A stretch of DNA of 38,089 bases, from assembly GCA_017410425.1 (NCBI GenBank), contig JAFQQV010000042.1, positions 1 through 38,089 on the forward strand, in the 5' to 3' direction. Positions within the stretch are counted from its first letter, which is position 1; each line of letters opens with the position of its first letter. The position numbers and the translations under genes were made by a program. Origin of the DNA: Oscillospiraceae bacterium. Lineage in GTDB: Bacteria; Bacillota; Clostridia; Oscillospirales; Oscillospiraceae. A model generated the notes under the pieces. That model saw only the letters and a list, made by a program, of their open reading frames with translations. It was not told the DNA's origin and did not search any database. Below are positions 7,152-14,089 of the stretch, one piece after another.

Positions 7152-8342
7152 ATGGACACAATAACACCGCCGAAACATGTAAAACAGGTTTTGTTCACGC
7201 TGCAGTCGCGAGGCTACGGCGCCTACCTTGTGGGCGGCTGCGTGCGCGATATGATACTGGGCGTTCAGCCCAACAACTGGGAGATATCCACCTCCGCCCT
7301 GCCGGGGCAGCTGATGGAGCTTTTTGAAAACACCCATACCAGCGGTCTGCGGCACGGTACTGTCACCGTATTTATCGGCAAGCACAGCGTGGATGTGACC
7401 ACTTTCAGCAGCGGTTGGGATAATGACGAGTCCCGCCCGCCGGAGGATTTTTCCTTTGTGCTGGATCTGCACACTGACCTTATCCGCCGCGACTTTACCA
7501 TGAACGCCATGGCAATATCCGGCGAGGGTATAATATCCGACCCCTTTGGAGGTATGCAGGATATTGAAAACAAGTGCATCCGCTGTCTGGGTGACCCGGA
7601 CAAGCGCTTTGAGGAGGACGCGCTGCGTATGTTCCGCGCCCTGCGTTTTTCGGCAAGGCTGGGCTTTGAAATCGAGGAAAACACCCTTGCCGCGATCTAC
7701 CGCAAGGCAAGCCACGCCGCCAGCATCTCCGCTGACAGGCTGCGCGATGAGCTTGAAAAGCTGCTTCTGACCCGTAGCCCCGAGACTGTGGAGATAGTGC
7801 TTGAAAGCGGGCTGCTGGATGTTTACCTTGAGCCTGTGCAGCTCAGCGCCCAGGAGCTTTGCTCATTGAAGCTTCTGCCCTACAAGGCCATGGACCGCTG
7901 GTGCATGCTCAGCTACCTGCTCTTAAAGCACGGCGCCATTAGCTCTGCGGAAAACTTTCTCGCCATGCTGAGACTTGACAGGCGCATGATAAACTGTATA
8001 AATGATTGTATTGCACTCATGGAAGAGCCTGCACCCATGACCGCGCTGGAGTGGAAGCGGCAGCTGAACCGCTGCGGCGTTGAGGCTGTGGGCTGTGCCA
8101 GCCGCTGCCGGGATGCGCTGCTGGACATGGAAAGCTACAGGGAGCTTAAAAGCATACTCCGCTCAGGCGAGTGCTTTTCCCTCAAGCAGCTGGCCGTGGA
8201 CGAAGGCGATCTGAGAGCCCTTGGGCTTGAAGGTGCGGCGCTGGTGGAAAGCCAGAACTTCCTGCTTGAATATGTTATGGAATTTCCGGAAAACAACCGG
8301 AGGGAGCTGCTGATGTATCTGGCGGCAGCCCCGGAGGACTGA
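7152..8342 (+). CDS. cca: CCA-adding tRNA nucleotidyltransferase family protein with altered metal motif
   Basis: The 396-residue product has the class II CCA-adding/poly(A) polymerase architecture. Seen are L-V-G-G-C-V-R-D at 26-33, H-G-T at 68-70, R-R-D-F-T-M-N-A at 112-119, D-P-F-G-G at 130-134 and R-F-E-E-D-A-L-R-M-F-R-A-L-R-F at 152-166, then a helical body and tail. The family adds C, C and A to tRNA 3' ends or repairs them. The metal-binding D-x-D, which should stand nine residues after the VRD aspartate, reads N42-W43-E44. The spacing is exactly that of normal enzymes, so this is substitution and not a gap. Whether it still acts is uncertain. The next gene starts 3 bases after its stop. 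Confidence 0.88.
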   Translation: MDTITPPKHVKQVLFTLQSRGYGAYLVGGCVRDMILGVQPNNWEISTSALPGQLMELFENTHTSGLRHGTVTVFIGKHSVDVTTFSSGWDNDESRPPEDFSFVLDLHTDLIRRDFTMNAMAISGEGIISDPFGGMQDIENKCIRCLGDPDKRFEEDALRMFRALRFSARLGFEIEENTLAAIYRKASHAASISADRLRDELEKLLLTRSPETVEIVLESGLLDVYLEPVQLSAQELCSLKLLPYKAMDRWCMLSYLLLKHGAISSAENFLAMLRLDRRMINCINDCIALMEEPAPMTALEWKRQLNRCGVEAVGCASRCRDALLDMESYRELKSILRSGECFSLKQLAVDEGDLRALGLEGAALVESQNFLLEYVMEFPENNRRELLMYLAAAPED

Positions 8343-8345
8343 TAT

Positions 8346-8927
8346 ATGACCTACGAATCTTTGGATACCTGGGAAGGGCTGAAGGCGGAGTGCGAAGGCT
8401 GCTTCAACTGTGAGCTCTGTAAGGGCAGGCACAATGTGGTCTTCGGCGCAGGCAGCACCGAGGCTGAAATAATGTTCATCGGCGAGGGCCCCGGCGAGCA
8501 GGAGGACCTGCAGGGCATACCCTTCGTGGGCCCGGCGGGAAAGCTGCTGGACAGCATGCTGGAAATGATTGATCTGGACCGGAGCAAGGTCTATATCGCA
8601 AACATAGTAAAATGCCGTCCGCCCGGAAACCGGGACCCCAAGGAGACTGAGCAGGTGGCCTGCATCTCCTGGCTCTACCGGCAGATGGTACTGCTGAACC
8701 CCAAAATCGTTGTGTGTCTCGGCCGCATCGCCGCCGGCATGATAATGAACAAGAATCTTAAAATCACAAAGGAGCATGGCCTCTGGTACATTATCGAAGG
8801 CCGGCACATGATGGCCACCTACCATCCCTCTGCCCTGCTGCGGGACCCCTCCAAGCGGCCCGAGGCCTTCTGTGATCTTCGCAAACTTAGAAAGGAAATC
8901 CAGGCTGTCTGCAGCCGCACCTATTGA
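8346..8927 (+). CDS. Uracil-DNA glycosylase, family 4 (Fe-S)
   Basis: This 193-residue enzyme removes uracil from DNA in base-excision repair. Family 4 marks are the GEGPGEQEDLQGIPFVGPAG active-site block at about 46-65, the H-P-S-A-L-L-R block at 160-166, and four cysteines suited to a [4Fe-4S] cluster (C19, C22, C90 and C106, with the N-terminal C-x2-C-x-L arrangement). Two further cysteines, C16 and C25, lie nearby. C-R-P-P-G-N-R-D-P at 90-98 is also typical. The ATG at 8346 has a CCGGAGG site within the end of the preceding gene, so the two are coupled. Confidence 0.94.
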   Translation: MTYESLDTWEGLKAECEGCFNCELCKGRHNVVFGAGSTEAEIMFIGEGPGEQEDLQGIPFVGPAGKLLDSMLEMIDLDRSKVYIANIVKCRPPGNRDPKETEQVACISWLYRQMVLLNPKIVVCLGRIAAGMIMNKNLKITKEHGLWYIIEGRHMMATYHPSALLRDPSKRPEAFCDLRKLRKEIQAVCSRTY

Positions 8928-8931
8928 GCAT

Positions 8932-9840
8932 ATGTTGAATTTCAAAACTCTCACCCTGGCCGACAGAGCCTGGGTGGAAGAGATAGTAATGAGCGAGAAC
9001 AGTCCCAACGCGGACTATAACTTTGCAAATATGTACGTCTGGGACACTTCGTACCGGCATCTTATTGCCCGGGTGGGCGACAGGATGATAAGCCAGCTGC
9101 GCTACGACGGCGGCCCGGCCTTCGTCTTCCCCGTTGGTACAGGCGATCTGCGCCCTGCCATTGAGGCGCTGAAGGAATACGCAAGGCTTAACTGCTTTCC
9201 CCTTGTGCTGCGCGGTCTTACCGAAAAGCACATGGATCAGCTCCGCGAAGCCTACCCCTGCTGCTTTGAGTATCAGGAGGACGTAAACTACGCAGACTAC
9301 ATCTACCTTGCAGAAAAGCTGTCCACCTATTCCGGCAAGAAGCTGCACGCAAAGCGAAACCACTGCAACCGCTTTGAGGCGGAGCATGACTGGGAATTCG
9401 TGCCTTTGACACGCGAGCTTATACCTGAGTGTCTCATAATGCTGGACCAGTGGAACGAGGAAAACGCCGAGCGCCTTGAAAACAGCATAAAGTACGAGCG
9501 CAACGCCCTCAACCGCGCCTTTGCAGCCTATGAGGCCCTTGGCTTTGAAGGCGGCGTGCTCAGAAGTGAGGGCAAGGTGCTGGGCTTCACCCTGGGCCAG
9601 ATGACAAGCCCTGACACTCTTGTGGTGCATTTTGAAAAGGCCTACCCCGGCATACAGGGTGCCTACCCCATGGTCTGCCGCGAGTTTGTGAAAATGTCCA
9701 TGGAGCGCCACCCCGGCCTTGTATATATAAACCGGGAGGACGACATGGGTATTGAGGCACTGCGCCAGTCCAAGATGAGCTACAGGCCGGAATACCGCCT
9801 GAGAAAATTTACCGCGAGGTGGACCAATGAGTGCATTTGA
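8932..9840 (+). CDS. DUF2156 / phosphatidylglycerol lysyltransferase-like domain protein
   Basis: The 302-residue soluble protein matches the GNAT-fold C-terminal domain of MprF-type aminoacyl-phosphatidylglycerol synthases (DUF2156). Marks include Y-N-F-A-N-M-Y-V-W near the start, K-K-L-H-A-K-R-N-H-C-N-R-F in the middle and Y-I-N-R-E-D-D-M-G-I-E-A-L-R-Q-S-K near the end. It has no membrane helices, so it is not a full MprF flippase/synthase. Stand-alone members are common in Clostridia and their substrate is unknown. The chosen ATG lies 4 bases after the uracil glycosylase stop and has no clear ribosome site, so it probably depends on coupling; an earlier in-frame ATG at 8872 lies inside the upstream gene. 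The next GNAT gene overlaps its end by 14 bases. Confidence 0.82.
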   Translation: MLNFKTLTLADRAWVEEIVMSENSPNADYNFANMYVWDTSYRHLIARVGDRMISQLRYDGGPAFVFPVGTGDLRPAIEALKEYARLNCFPLVLRGLTEKHMDQLREAYPCCFEYQEDVNYADYIYLAEKLSTYSGKKLHAKRNHCNRFEAEHDWEFVPLTRELIPECLIMLDQWNEENAERLENSIKYERNALNRAFAAYEALGFEGGVLRSEGKVLGFTLGQMTSPDTLVVHFEKAYPGIQGAYPMVCREFVKMSMERHPGLVYINREDDMGIEALRQSKMSYRPEYRLRKFTARWTNECI

Positions 9841-10663
9841 AATAAGAGAATACAAAATCTTTGACGTGCCCGCCATGCGCCGGCTCTGGCATGAGGTCTT
9901 CGGCGATCCGGAGGAGCTGACGGAGATATTCTATCTTATGCTGCCGGACATGGGTTCTGCCGTGGTTGCGGTGGAAGATAAGAAGATTATCGGCATGGCA
10001 AATGTAATAAACGGCATGGAGCTTATTGAGCGCGGCGTGCAGTACATTGAGCACGAAAAGGAGCCCCCTGTCTGCGGCTATATCTACGCTGTGGCGGTAG
10101 ACCCCGAGCACCGCGGAAAAGGCATAGGCCGTGAGCTCTGCCTTGAGGCGGAGAAGCTGGCCCGAAAGCGGGAGAGCGATATTGTCTGCACCCTGCCGGC
10201 AAGCGAGAGCCTTTACAAATGGTACAGGGACATCATGGGCTTTGAGCCGGTTCTCAGGCGCAAAAGCTTTGAAGTAAAATGCGAGGCCAGGGACCTCTGC
10301 ATGGAGCTGAGCTCCACGGAATACATGATGTGGCGCGAGAGCATGCTGCGTAACAAAAGCCACCTGCACCCCAGCCACATTACCCTTGAGTGGGAAAAGC
10401 AGTTCTGCAAGGTTTTCGGCGGCGGACTCTATGCCTGCAGCAGCGGCATCTGCGCTGCAATGAAGGATGGCGACACCTGCGTTATCAAGGAAATTATCTC
10501 CGCCTTCCCCGGTGATGAGGCAGTTATTGCAGCCTCCGTGGGCAAGCAGCTGGGCTGCGAAAAGGCAGTTTATTACCTGCCCTCCAGCGATGGCATGGAC
10601 TATCTTGCTGCTTTGTCCGGAAGCATTCCTGCCGATGCTGTGTGGAATTTTACATTTGATTGA
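9827..10663 (+). CDS. GNAT family N-acetyltransferase
   Basis: The 278-residue protein has a GNAT domain in its first 150 residues with the acetyl-CoA pyrophosphate loop V-D-P-E-H-R-G-K-G-I-G-R-E-L near 91-104, followed by S-L-Y-K-W-Y-R-D-I-M-G-F, which fits the last GNAT motif. About 120 further residues have no motif I recognise and may form a second, degenerate GNAT-like lobe. The start ATG overlaps the end of the DUF2156 gene, and both gene products have GNAT folds, so they may act in one pathway. The substrate is unknown. It is the last gene of the cca-led operon. Confidence 0.85.
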   Translation: MSAFEIREYKIFDVPAMRRLWHEVFGDPEELTEIFYLMLPDMGSAVVAVEDKKIIGMANVINGMELIERGVQYIEHEKEPPVCGYIYAVAVDPEHRGKGIGRELCLEAEKLARKRESDIVCTLPASESLYKWYRDIMGFEPVLRRKSFEVKCEARDLCMELSSTEYMMWRESMLRNKSHLHPSHITLEWEKQFCKVFGGGLYACSSGICAAMKDGDTCVIKEIISAFPGDEAVIAASVGKQLGCEKAVYYLPSSDGMDYLAALSGSIPADAVWNFTFD

Positions 10664-10800
10664 GTGCAAAAAACTTGCTTTTCAGGATTTTACAATTACG
10701 AAACATTTTGCACATTACATCTGTAACAAGTTTTGGTTATCCTAGAATTGCAAGTAACAGTTTTTCATCTTTTTCATTTTGTCCTCAAATCATATTTGCG
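10664..10800. other. A+T-rich 3' leader-like stretch after the GNAT gene, with inverted repeats
   Basis: This gene-free region (10664-11000 in all) starts with an 8-base inverted repeat, GTGCAAAA (10664-10671) and TTTTGCAC (10706-10713), directly after the stop codon. The palindrome TTACATCTGTAA (10715-10726) follows. No reading frame with a ribosome site was found. It ends in a terminator at 10801. The remainder of the gap holds a degraded repeat (10890-10952) and the terminator of the next minus-strand gene. Confidence 0.5.
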
Positions 10801-10836
10801 AAACAGAGCGGTTCTCCCCCGCTCTGTTTTGTTTTT
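10801..10836 (+). terminator. Terminator of the cca-UDG-DUF2156-GNAT operon
   Basis: An 11-base perfect stem (10801-10811 with 10819-10829) with a seven-base loop is followed by TGTTTTTG. A second A/T-rich inverted repeat (about 10827-10851) overlaps its 3' side. Confidence 0.8.
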
Positions 10837-10889
10837 GCAAAAAACAAAACAGACTTATTAACTATTAACTTTTCACTCTTCACTTAATT

Positions 10890-10952
10890 TCTCATCCACC
10901 GCAGGCGGCTCTTAGCGAGTCGTAGTTCCCATCCCCCCAGGGGAGAGGCTTT
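10890..10952. repeat. Degenerate member of a short palindromic repeat family (TCTCATCC...GGGGAGAGGCTTT)
   Basis: The segment starts TCTCATCC, contains a CCGCAGGCGG palindrome and ends CCCCCCAGGGGAGAGGCTTT. This is the layout of short interspersed palindromic repeats seen in many gut Clostridia. It is poorly conserved compared with the CTCCCTC copies at 28830 and 30968, so assignment to the same family is inferred. Confidence 0.4.
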
Positions 10953-10962
10953 AAATGCGCGC

Positions 10963-10993
10963 AAAAATCCCCGGAACAAAAGTTCCGGGGATT
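10963..10993 (-). terminator. Terminator of the PurN-like gene
   Basis: A perfect 12-base stem (10966-10977 with 10982-10993) with an AAAA loop ends in TTTTT on the minus strand, a few bases after the stop codon of the PurN-like gene. Confidence 0.9.
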
Positions 10994-11000
10994 AACATTA

Positions 11001-11615
11001 TCATTCTTCAATTACAACTCTGCTGCCGTGGATGGAAAGCTTATGGCTGCAGTAGAGACTGACGGCCTGGCTGAGAAGCTTCCACTCCGCCTCCTCCAGC
11101 ACGCGGCGGGAGAGAGTTTCGGGAGTATCGTCCACCTTGACCTCGATGGAGCGCTGGGCAATGATGCCGCCCACGCGGCCATCACCATCGGCAAAATAGC
11201 TGGTGGCGCCGGTGACCTTAACACCGCGCTCCAGCACTGCACGCTGTACATCACCATCCACATCCTCAAAGGCGGGGCAAAGGGCAGGATATGTACCGAT
11301 TATGCGGTTTTTGAACTGGTAAGGGATGACACCCAGAGGCTGCTCATATCCGGCGAGGATAACAAGGTCAACATCCATGTCCTTGAGCTTGTTGGCCACT
11401 GCCATGGAATGGCTGGTGTTGTTGGGGAAAAGCTCAGGATCCACCACGAAGGCAGGGATGCCGGCGTTCAAAGCACGCTTCATGGCATAAGCCTCACGCT
11501 CACTCGATATAACCGCGATCAGTTCAAAATCCGGTATTTCCTTAAAATACATGGAGTCCAGAATCGCCTGGAGCTTTGCTCCGTCTCCGGCCACCAGTGC
11601 AGCTGCTCTGACCAT
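11001..11615 (-). CDS. PurN-like formyltransferase-fold protein lacking catalytic residues
   Basis: The 204-residue protein aligns along its whole length with glycinamide ribonucleotide formyltransferase: G-D-G-A-K-L-Q-A-I at 10-18, D-L-V-I-L-A-G-Y at 83-90, R-I-I-x-x-x-P-A-L-x-P-A-F at 104-116, G-V-K-V-T-G-A-T at 131-138 and G-I-I-A-Q at 150-154. The catalytic N-I-H-P is replaced by G107-T-Y109-P, the aspartate of the folate loop is aligned with R147, and the phosphate-binding G-N-G-S-N-L-Q loop is changed to G-D-G-A-K-L-Q. It is therefore unlikely to transfer formyl groups from formyl-tetrahydrofolate. It is a single-gene unit with its own terminator. It may be a binding or regulatory paralogue; its role is unknown. 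Confidence 0.82.
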   Translation of the reverse strand: MVRAAALVAGDGAKLQAILDSMYFKEIPDFELIAVISSEREAYAMKRALNAGIPAFVVDPELFPNNTSHSMAVANKLKDMDVDLVILAGYEQPLGVIPYQFKNRIIGTYPALCPAFEDVDGDVQRAVLERGVKVTGATSYFADGDGRVGGIIAQRSIEVKVDDTPETLSRRVLEEAEWKLLSQAVSLYCSHKLSIHGSRVVIEE

Positions 11616-11645
11616 TGTTTACCCACTCACCTGTTTTCTTTTATC

Positions 11646-11674
11646 TTGTATAACGGGAAAAATCAAGTTATAAT
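11646..11674 (+). promoter_or_regulatory. Promoter of the histidine phosphatase-GNAT operon
   Basis: TTGTAT (11646-11651), a 17-base spacer and TATAAT (11669-11674), about 95 bases before the start codon. It lies in the divergent gap shared with the PurN-like gene. Confidence 0.6.
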
Positions 11675-11769
11675 AGTTAGGTAGCATACATTTTTCTTTG
11701 TGTTATGTCACCTTGTTTTGTTATTATACTATATTCGTTGGCGGCGGTCAAGACAGGAGAGGAGTACTT

Positions 11770-12903
11770 ATGACAGAAATTTATGTTATCCGGCATGTGG
11801 AAGCTGAGGGTAATCTTTACAGAATGATGCAGGGGCACTGGGACGGCGGCGTCACAGCGCTGGGCATCATGCAGAGAGATGCCCTTGCAATTCGCTTCAA
11901 GGACACGCATTTTGACGCAGTATATTCCAGCCCTCTCTACCGCACCCGCTTCACCGCCACCGCCATAAGCATCCCCCACAGGCTGGAAACCAAGATTGAC
12001 GAAAGACTTATTGAAATCAGCGCCGGCCCCTGGGAGGCTGTGCCCTTCGGCAATCTGCTGATGACTGACGGTGAGCAGTTCAACAACTTCCTGCGCTCTC
12101 CGGAGGATTTTCATGTGGACGGGGCGGAGACTTTTTATGACGTGCAGAAGCGGGCCATGGCAGCGCTTATTGATATTGCAGAGCGCCACGATGGCCAGAC
12201 TGTAGCTGTTGCAAGCCACGGCGTTGCAATCCGCTGCGCTCTGACCGGGCTTCTCGGTCTGCGGCTTAACGACACCGAAAGCGTACCCATTTTCAACAAC
12301 ACCGGTGTTGCAAGGCTGTTTTACGAAAACGGCAAGTTCACTGCCCAGTACATAAACGACTACAGCCACCTTGAGGGTCTGCCCCCCAGCTCCCACGCCA
12401 AGGTGACCTCTCTCTGGCACAAGACCATTGACCCCAGAGAGCACCGGGATTTTTATTTAGACTGCTACCGCAATGCATGGCAGGCTGCCCACGGCAATCT
12501 GGACGGCTTCAATCCTGAGACCTACTATGCCTCCGCCGTGGAGCACTACAAGGCCGATCCTGAGAGCATCTATATGATCTGCAACAGGGACGAGGCCGTT
12601 GGCATTGTGGAGCTGGACACAAAGCGGGGTGAGCACGCAGGCTACGGTTGGGTGAGCCTTCTGTACCTGCGGGAGGATTACCGCGGTCGTGGTCTCGGCA
12701 TTCAGCTGCTGGGCCGGGCAATAATGAAATATCAGATCATGGGCCGCAAAAATCTGCGCCTGCACGTATCTGACGACAATAAGGCCGGACTGGCCTTCTA
12801 CAAAAAATTCGGCTTCAAGACCCTCTCCACCGAACCCGGAGTGGGCAGCAGCCTGTACCTTATGGAAAGATCTCTGAGGAGCGAAGCTCATGGGTTTATA
12901 TGA
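11770..12903 (+). CDS. Histidine phosphatase fused to a GNAT acetyltransferase
   Basis: The 377-residue product has two domains. Residues 1-200 form a phosphoglycerate-mutase-like histidine phosphatase: R8-H9-V-E-A-E-G-N15 is the phospho-histidine motif (RHG becomes RHV), S-S-P-L-x-R-T near 53-59 and E82 follow, and S-H150-G carries the second histidine. Residues about 225-377 form a GNAT domain with Y-R-G-R-G-L-G-I-Q-L-L near 304-314 and the A-x-x-F-Y-x-K-F-G-F end motif. The ATG at 11770 follows GGAGAGGAG; an in-frame TTG at 11698 has no ribosome site. The two activities in one chain suggest a phosphate-containing substrate that is also acylated, but this is a guess. The next gene overlaps by 14 bases. 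Confidence 0.9.
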   Translation: MTEIYVIRHVEAEGNLYRMMQGHWDGGVTALGIMQRDALAIRFKDTHFDAVYSSPLYRTRFTATAISIPHRLETKIDERLIEISAGPWEAVPFGNLLMTDGEQFNNFLRSPEDFHVDGAETFYDVQKRAMAALIDIAERHDGQTVAVASHGVAIRCALTGLLGLRLNDTESVPIFNNTGVARLFYENGKFTAQYINDYSHLEGLPPSSHAKVTSLWHKTIDPREHRDFYLDCYRNAWQAAHGNLDGFNPETYYASAVEHYKADPESIYMICNRDEAVGIVELDTKRGEHAGYGWVSLLYLREDYRGRGLGIQLLGRAIMKYQIMGRKNLRLHVSDDNKAGLAFYKKFGFKTLSTEPGVGSSLYLMERSLRSEAHGFI

Positions 12904-14080
12904 TACCTACATAAAAATACAGCGCCCGGATTTTGACCCCACAAAGCGGGTGCTGGTCACATCCGATATACACGGAAACCTCCCCTATCTCAAGGGCCTG
13001 CTGAAAAAAGTGGGCTTTTGCGAGGATGACATACTGATAATCAACGGCGACTTTCTGGAGAAAGGACCCCTGAGCCTTGAAACACTGCGCTACATCATGG
13101 AGCTGAGCAAAAAAGGCAATGTCTACCCCGTGATGGGCAACTGCGACGACTGGGGTGCCGTTTTCCACGAAAACAGCGAGTGGGCAAGGAATATCCCCAA
13201 CTACATGCGCTGGCGCGGCAGCGGCCTTCTGTGGGACATGGCCATTGAGATGGGTATGGATCCCGCCGGCATTGAGGATCTGGAGGATTTCAAGGCTCAT
13301 CTGAAAGTGCATTTCCCGGAGGAGTTTGAGTATCTTGCAAACATCCCCATGTGCATAGAAACAGAGAAATTCATCTTCACCCACGCCGCCGTGCTGCCAA
13401 AGCCTCTTGAGGAGCACAAGGTGGGCGAGGTGGTGCGCTATGACCGCTTCATGGCCTCGGGCTTCAGGTTTGACAAATGGGTTGTGGTAGGCCACTATCC
13501 CGTTATGCTCTACCTTGAAGACCATGTGTGCGCAAACCCCATCATAAATCACGAACAGCACATAATCTCCATTGACGGCGCCTGCGTACTGAAGGATGAC
13601 GGACAGCTCAACTGCCTGATAATCCCCAATATCATGAGCGAGGATTTTTCCTATGTGGCCTACGACCACTTTGCTACAGCCAAAGTGCTTGAGCCGCAAA
13701 AGCGCAGCGAAAAGAGCTACTACATCCGCTGGGGCGACAGCAAGGTCCACGTTATGCAGCGGGGCGAGGAATTTTCCCACTGCAAGCACGAGCGCACAGG
13801 CTACGAGATGGACATTCTCACAAAGTATCTTTTCAGCGACAATGAATTTACCGAGTGCAACGACTGCACCGACCTTGTGCTGGAGCTGCAGCCCGGCGAT
13901 ATTGTAAGCGTGGTTGAGACCACAAGCCGTGGTTATTTTGTAAAGCACAAGGGCACATCAGGCTGGTACTTCGGAAAGCTGCAGATGCTGACAGAAGCGG
14001 ATGAATTCATCCCCCCTCCCAAGCAGAAAAAGTGGGACAACAACTGGCAGAAGAATCTTGGCAAGCACAGACTTAAATGA
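12890..14080 (+). CDS. Calcineurin-like metallophosphatase with C-terminal SH3-like region
   Basis: The 396-residue protein has a metallophosphoesterase domain at about 20-245. D26-x-H28 starts it, then G53-D54, G-N84-C-D-D (the usual GNH is GNC, as in YfcE-type enzymes), F-T-H-A near 160 and V-V-G-H-Y-P near 200. It should bind two metal ions and hydrolyse a phosphomonoester or diester. After a linker, residues about 325-370 (G-D-I-V-S-V-V-E and G-Y-F-V-K-H-K-G-T-S-G-W-Y) look like a bacterial SH3-type barrel. No signal peptide is visible, so the protein is cytosolic and the SH3-like part is not a wall anchor. Coupling with the phosphatase-GNAT fusion and the ygiQ gene 9 bases downstream points to one transcript. 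Confidence 0.88.
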   Translation: MGLYDTYIKIQRPDFDPTKRVLVTSDIHGNLPYLKGLLKKVGFCEDDILIINGDFLEKGPLSLETLRYIMELSKKGNVYPVMGNCDDWGAVFHENSEWARNIPNYMRWRGSGLLWDMAIEMGMDPAGIEDLEDFKAHLKVHFPEEFEYLANIPMCIETEKFIFTHAAVLPKPLEEHKVGEVVRYDRFMASGFRFDKWVVVGHYPVMLYLEDHVCANPIINHEQHIISIDGACVLKDDGQLNCLIIPNIMSEDFSYVAYDHFATAKVLEPQKRSEKSYYIRWGDSKVHVMQRGEEFSHCKHERTGYEMDILTKYLFSDNEFTECNDCTDLVLELQPGDIVSVVETTSRGYFVKHKGTSGWYFGKLQMLTEADEFIPPPKQKKWDNNWQKNLGKHRLK

Positions 14081-14089
14081 GGATTTTAC

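Noticed and set aside
13139-13150. GNC instead of GNH in the metallophosphatase as a damaged active site
   Set aside because: GNCD is the normal form in YfcE-type metallophosphatases and all other metal ligands are present.
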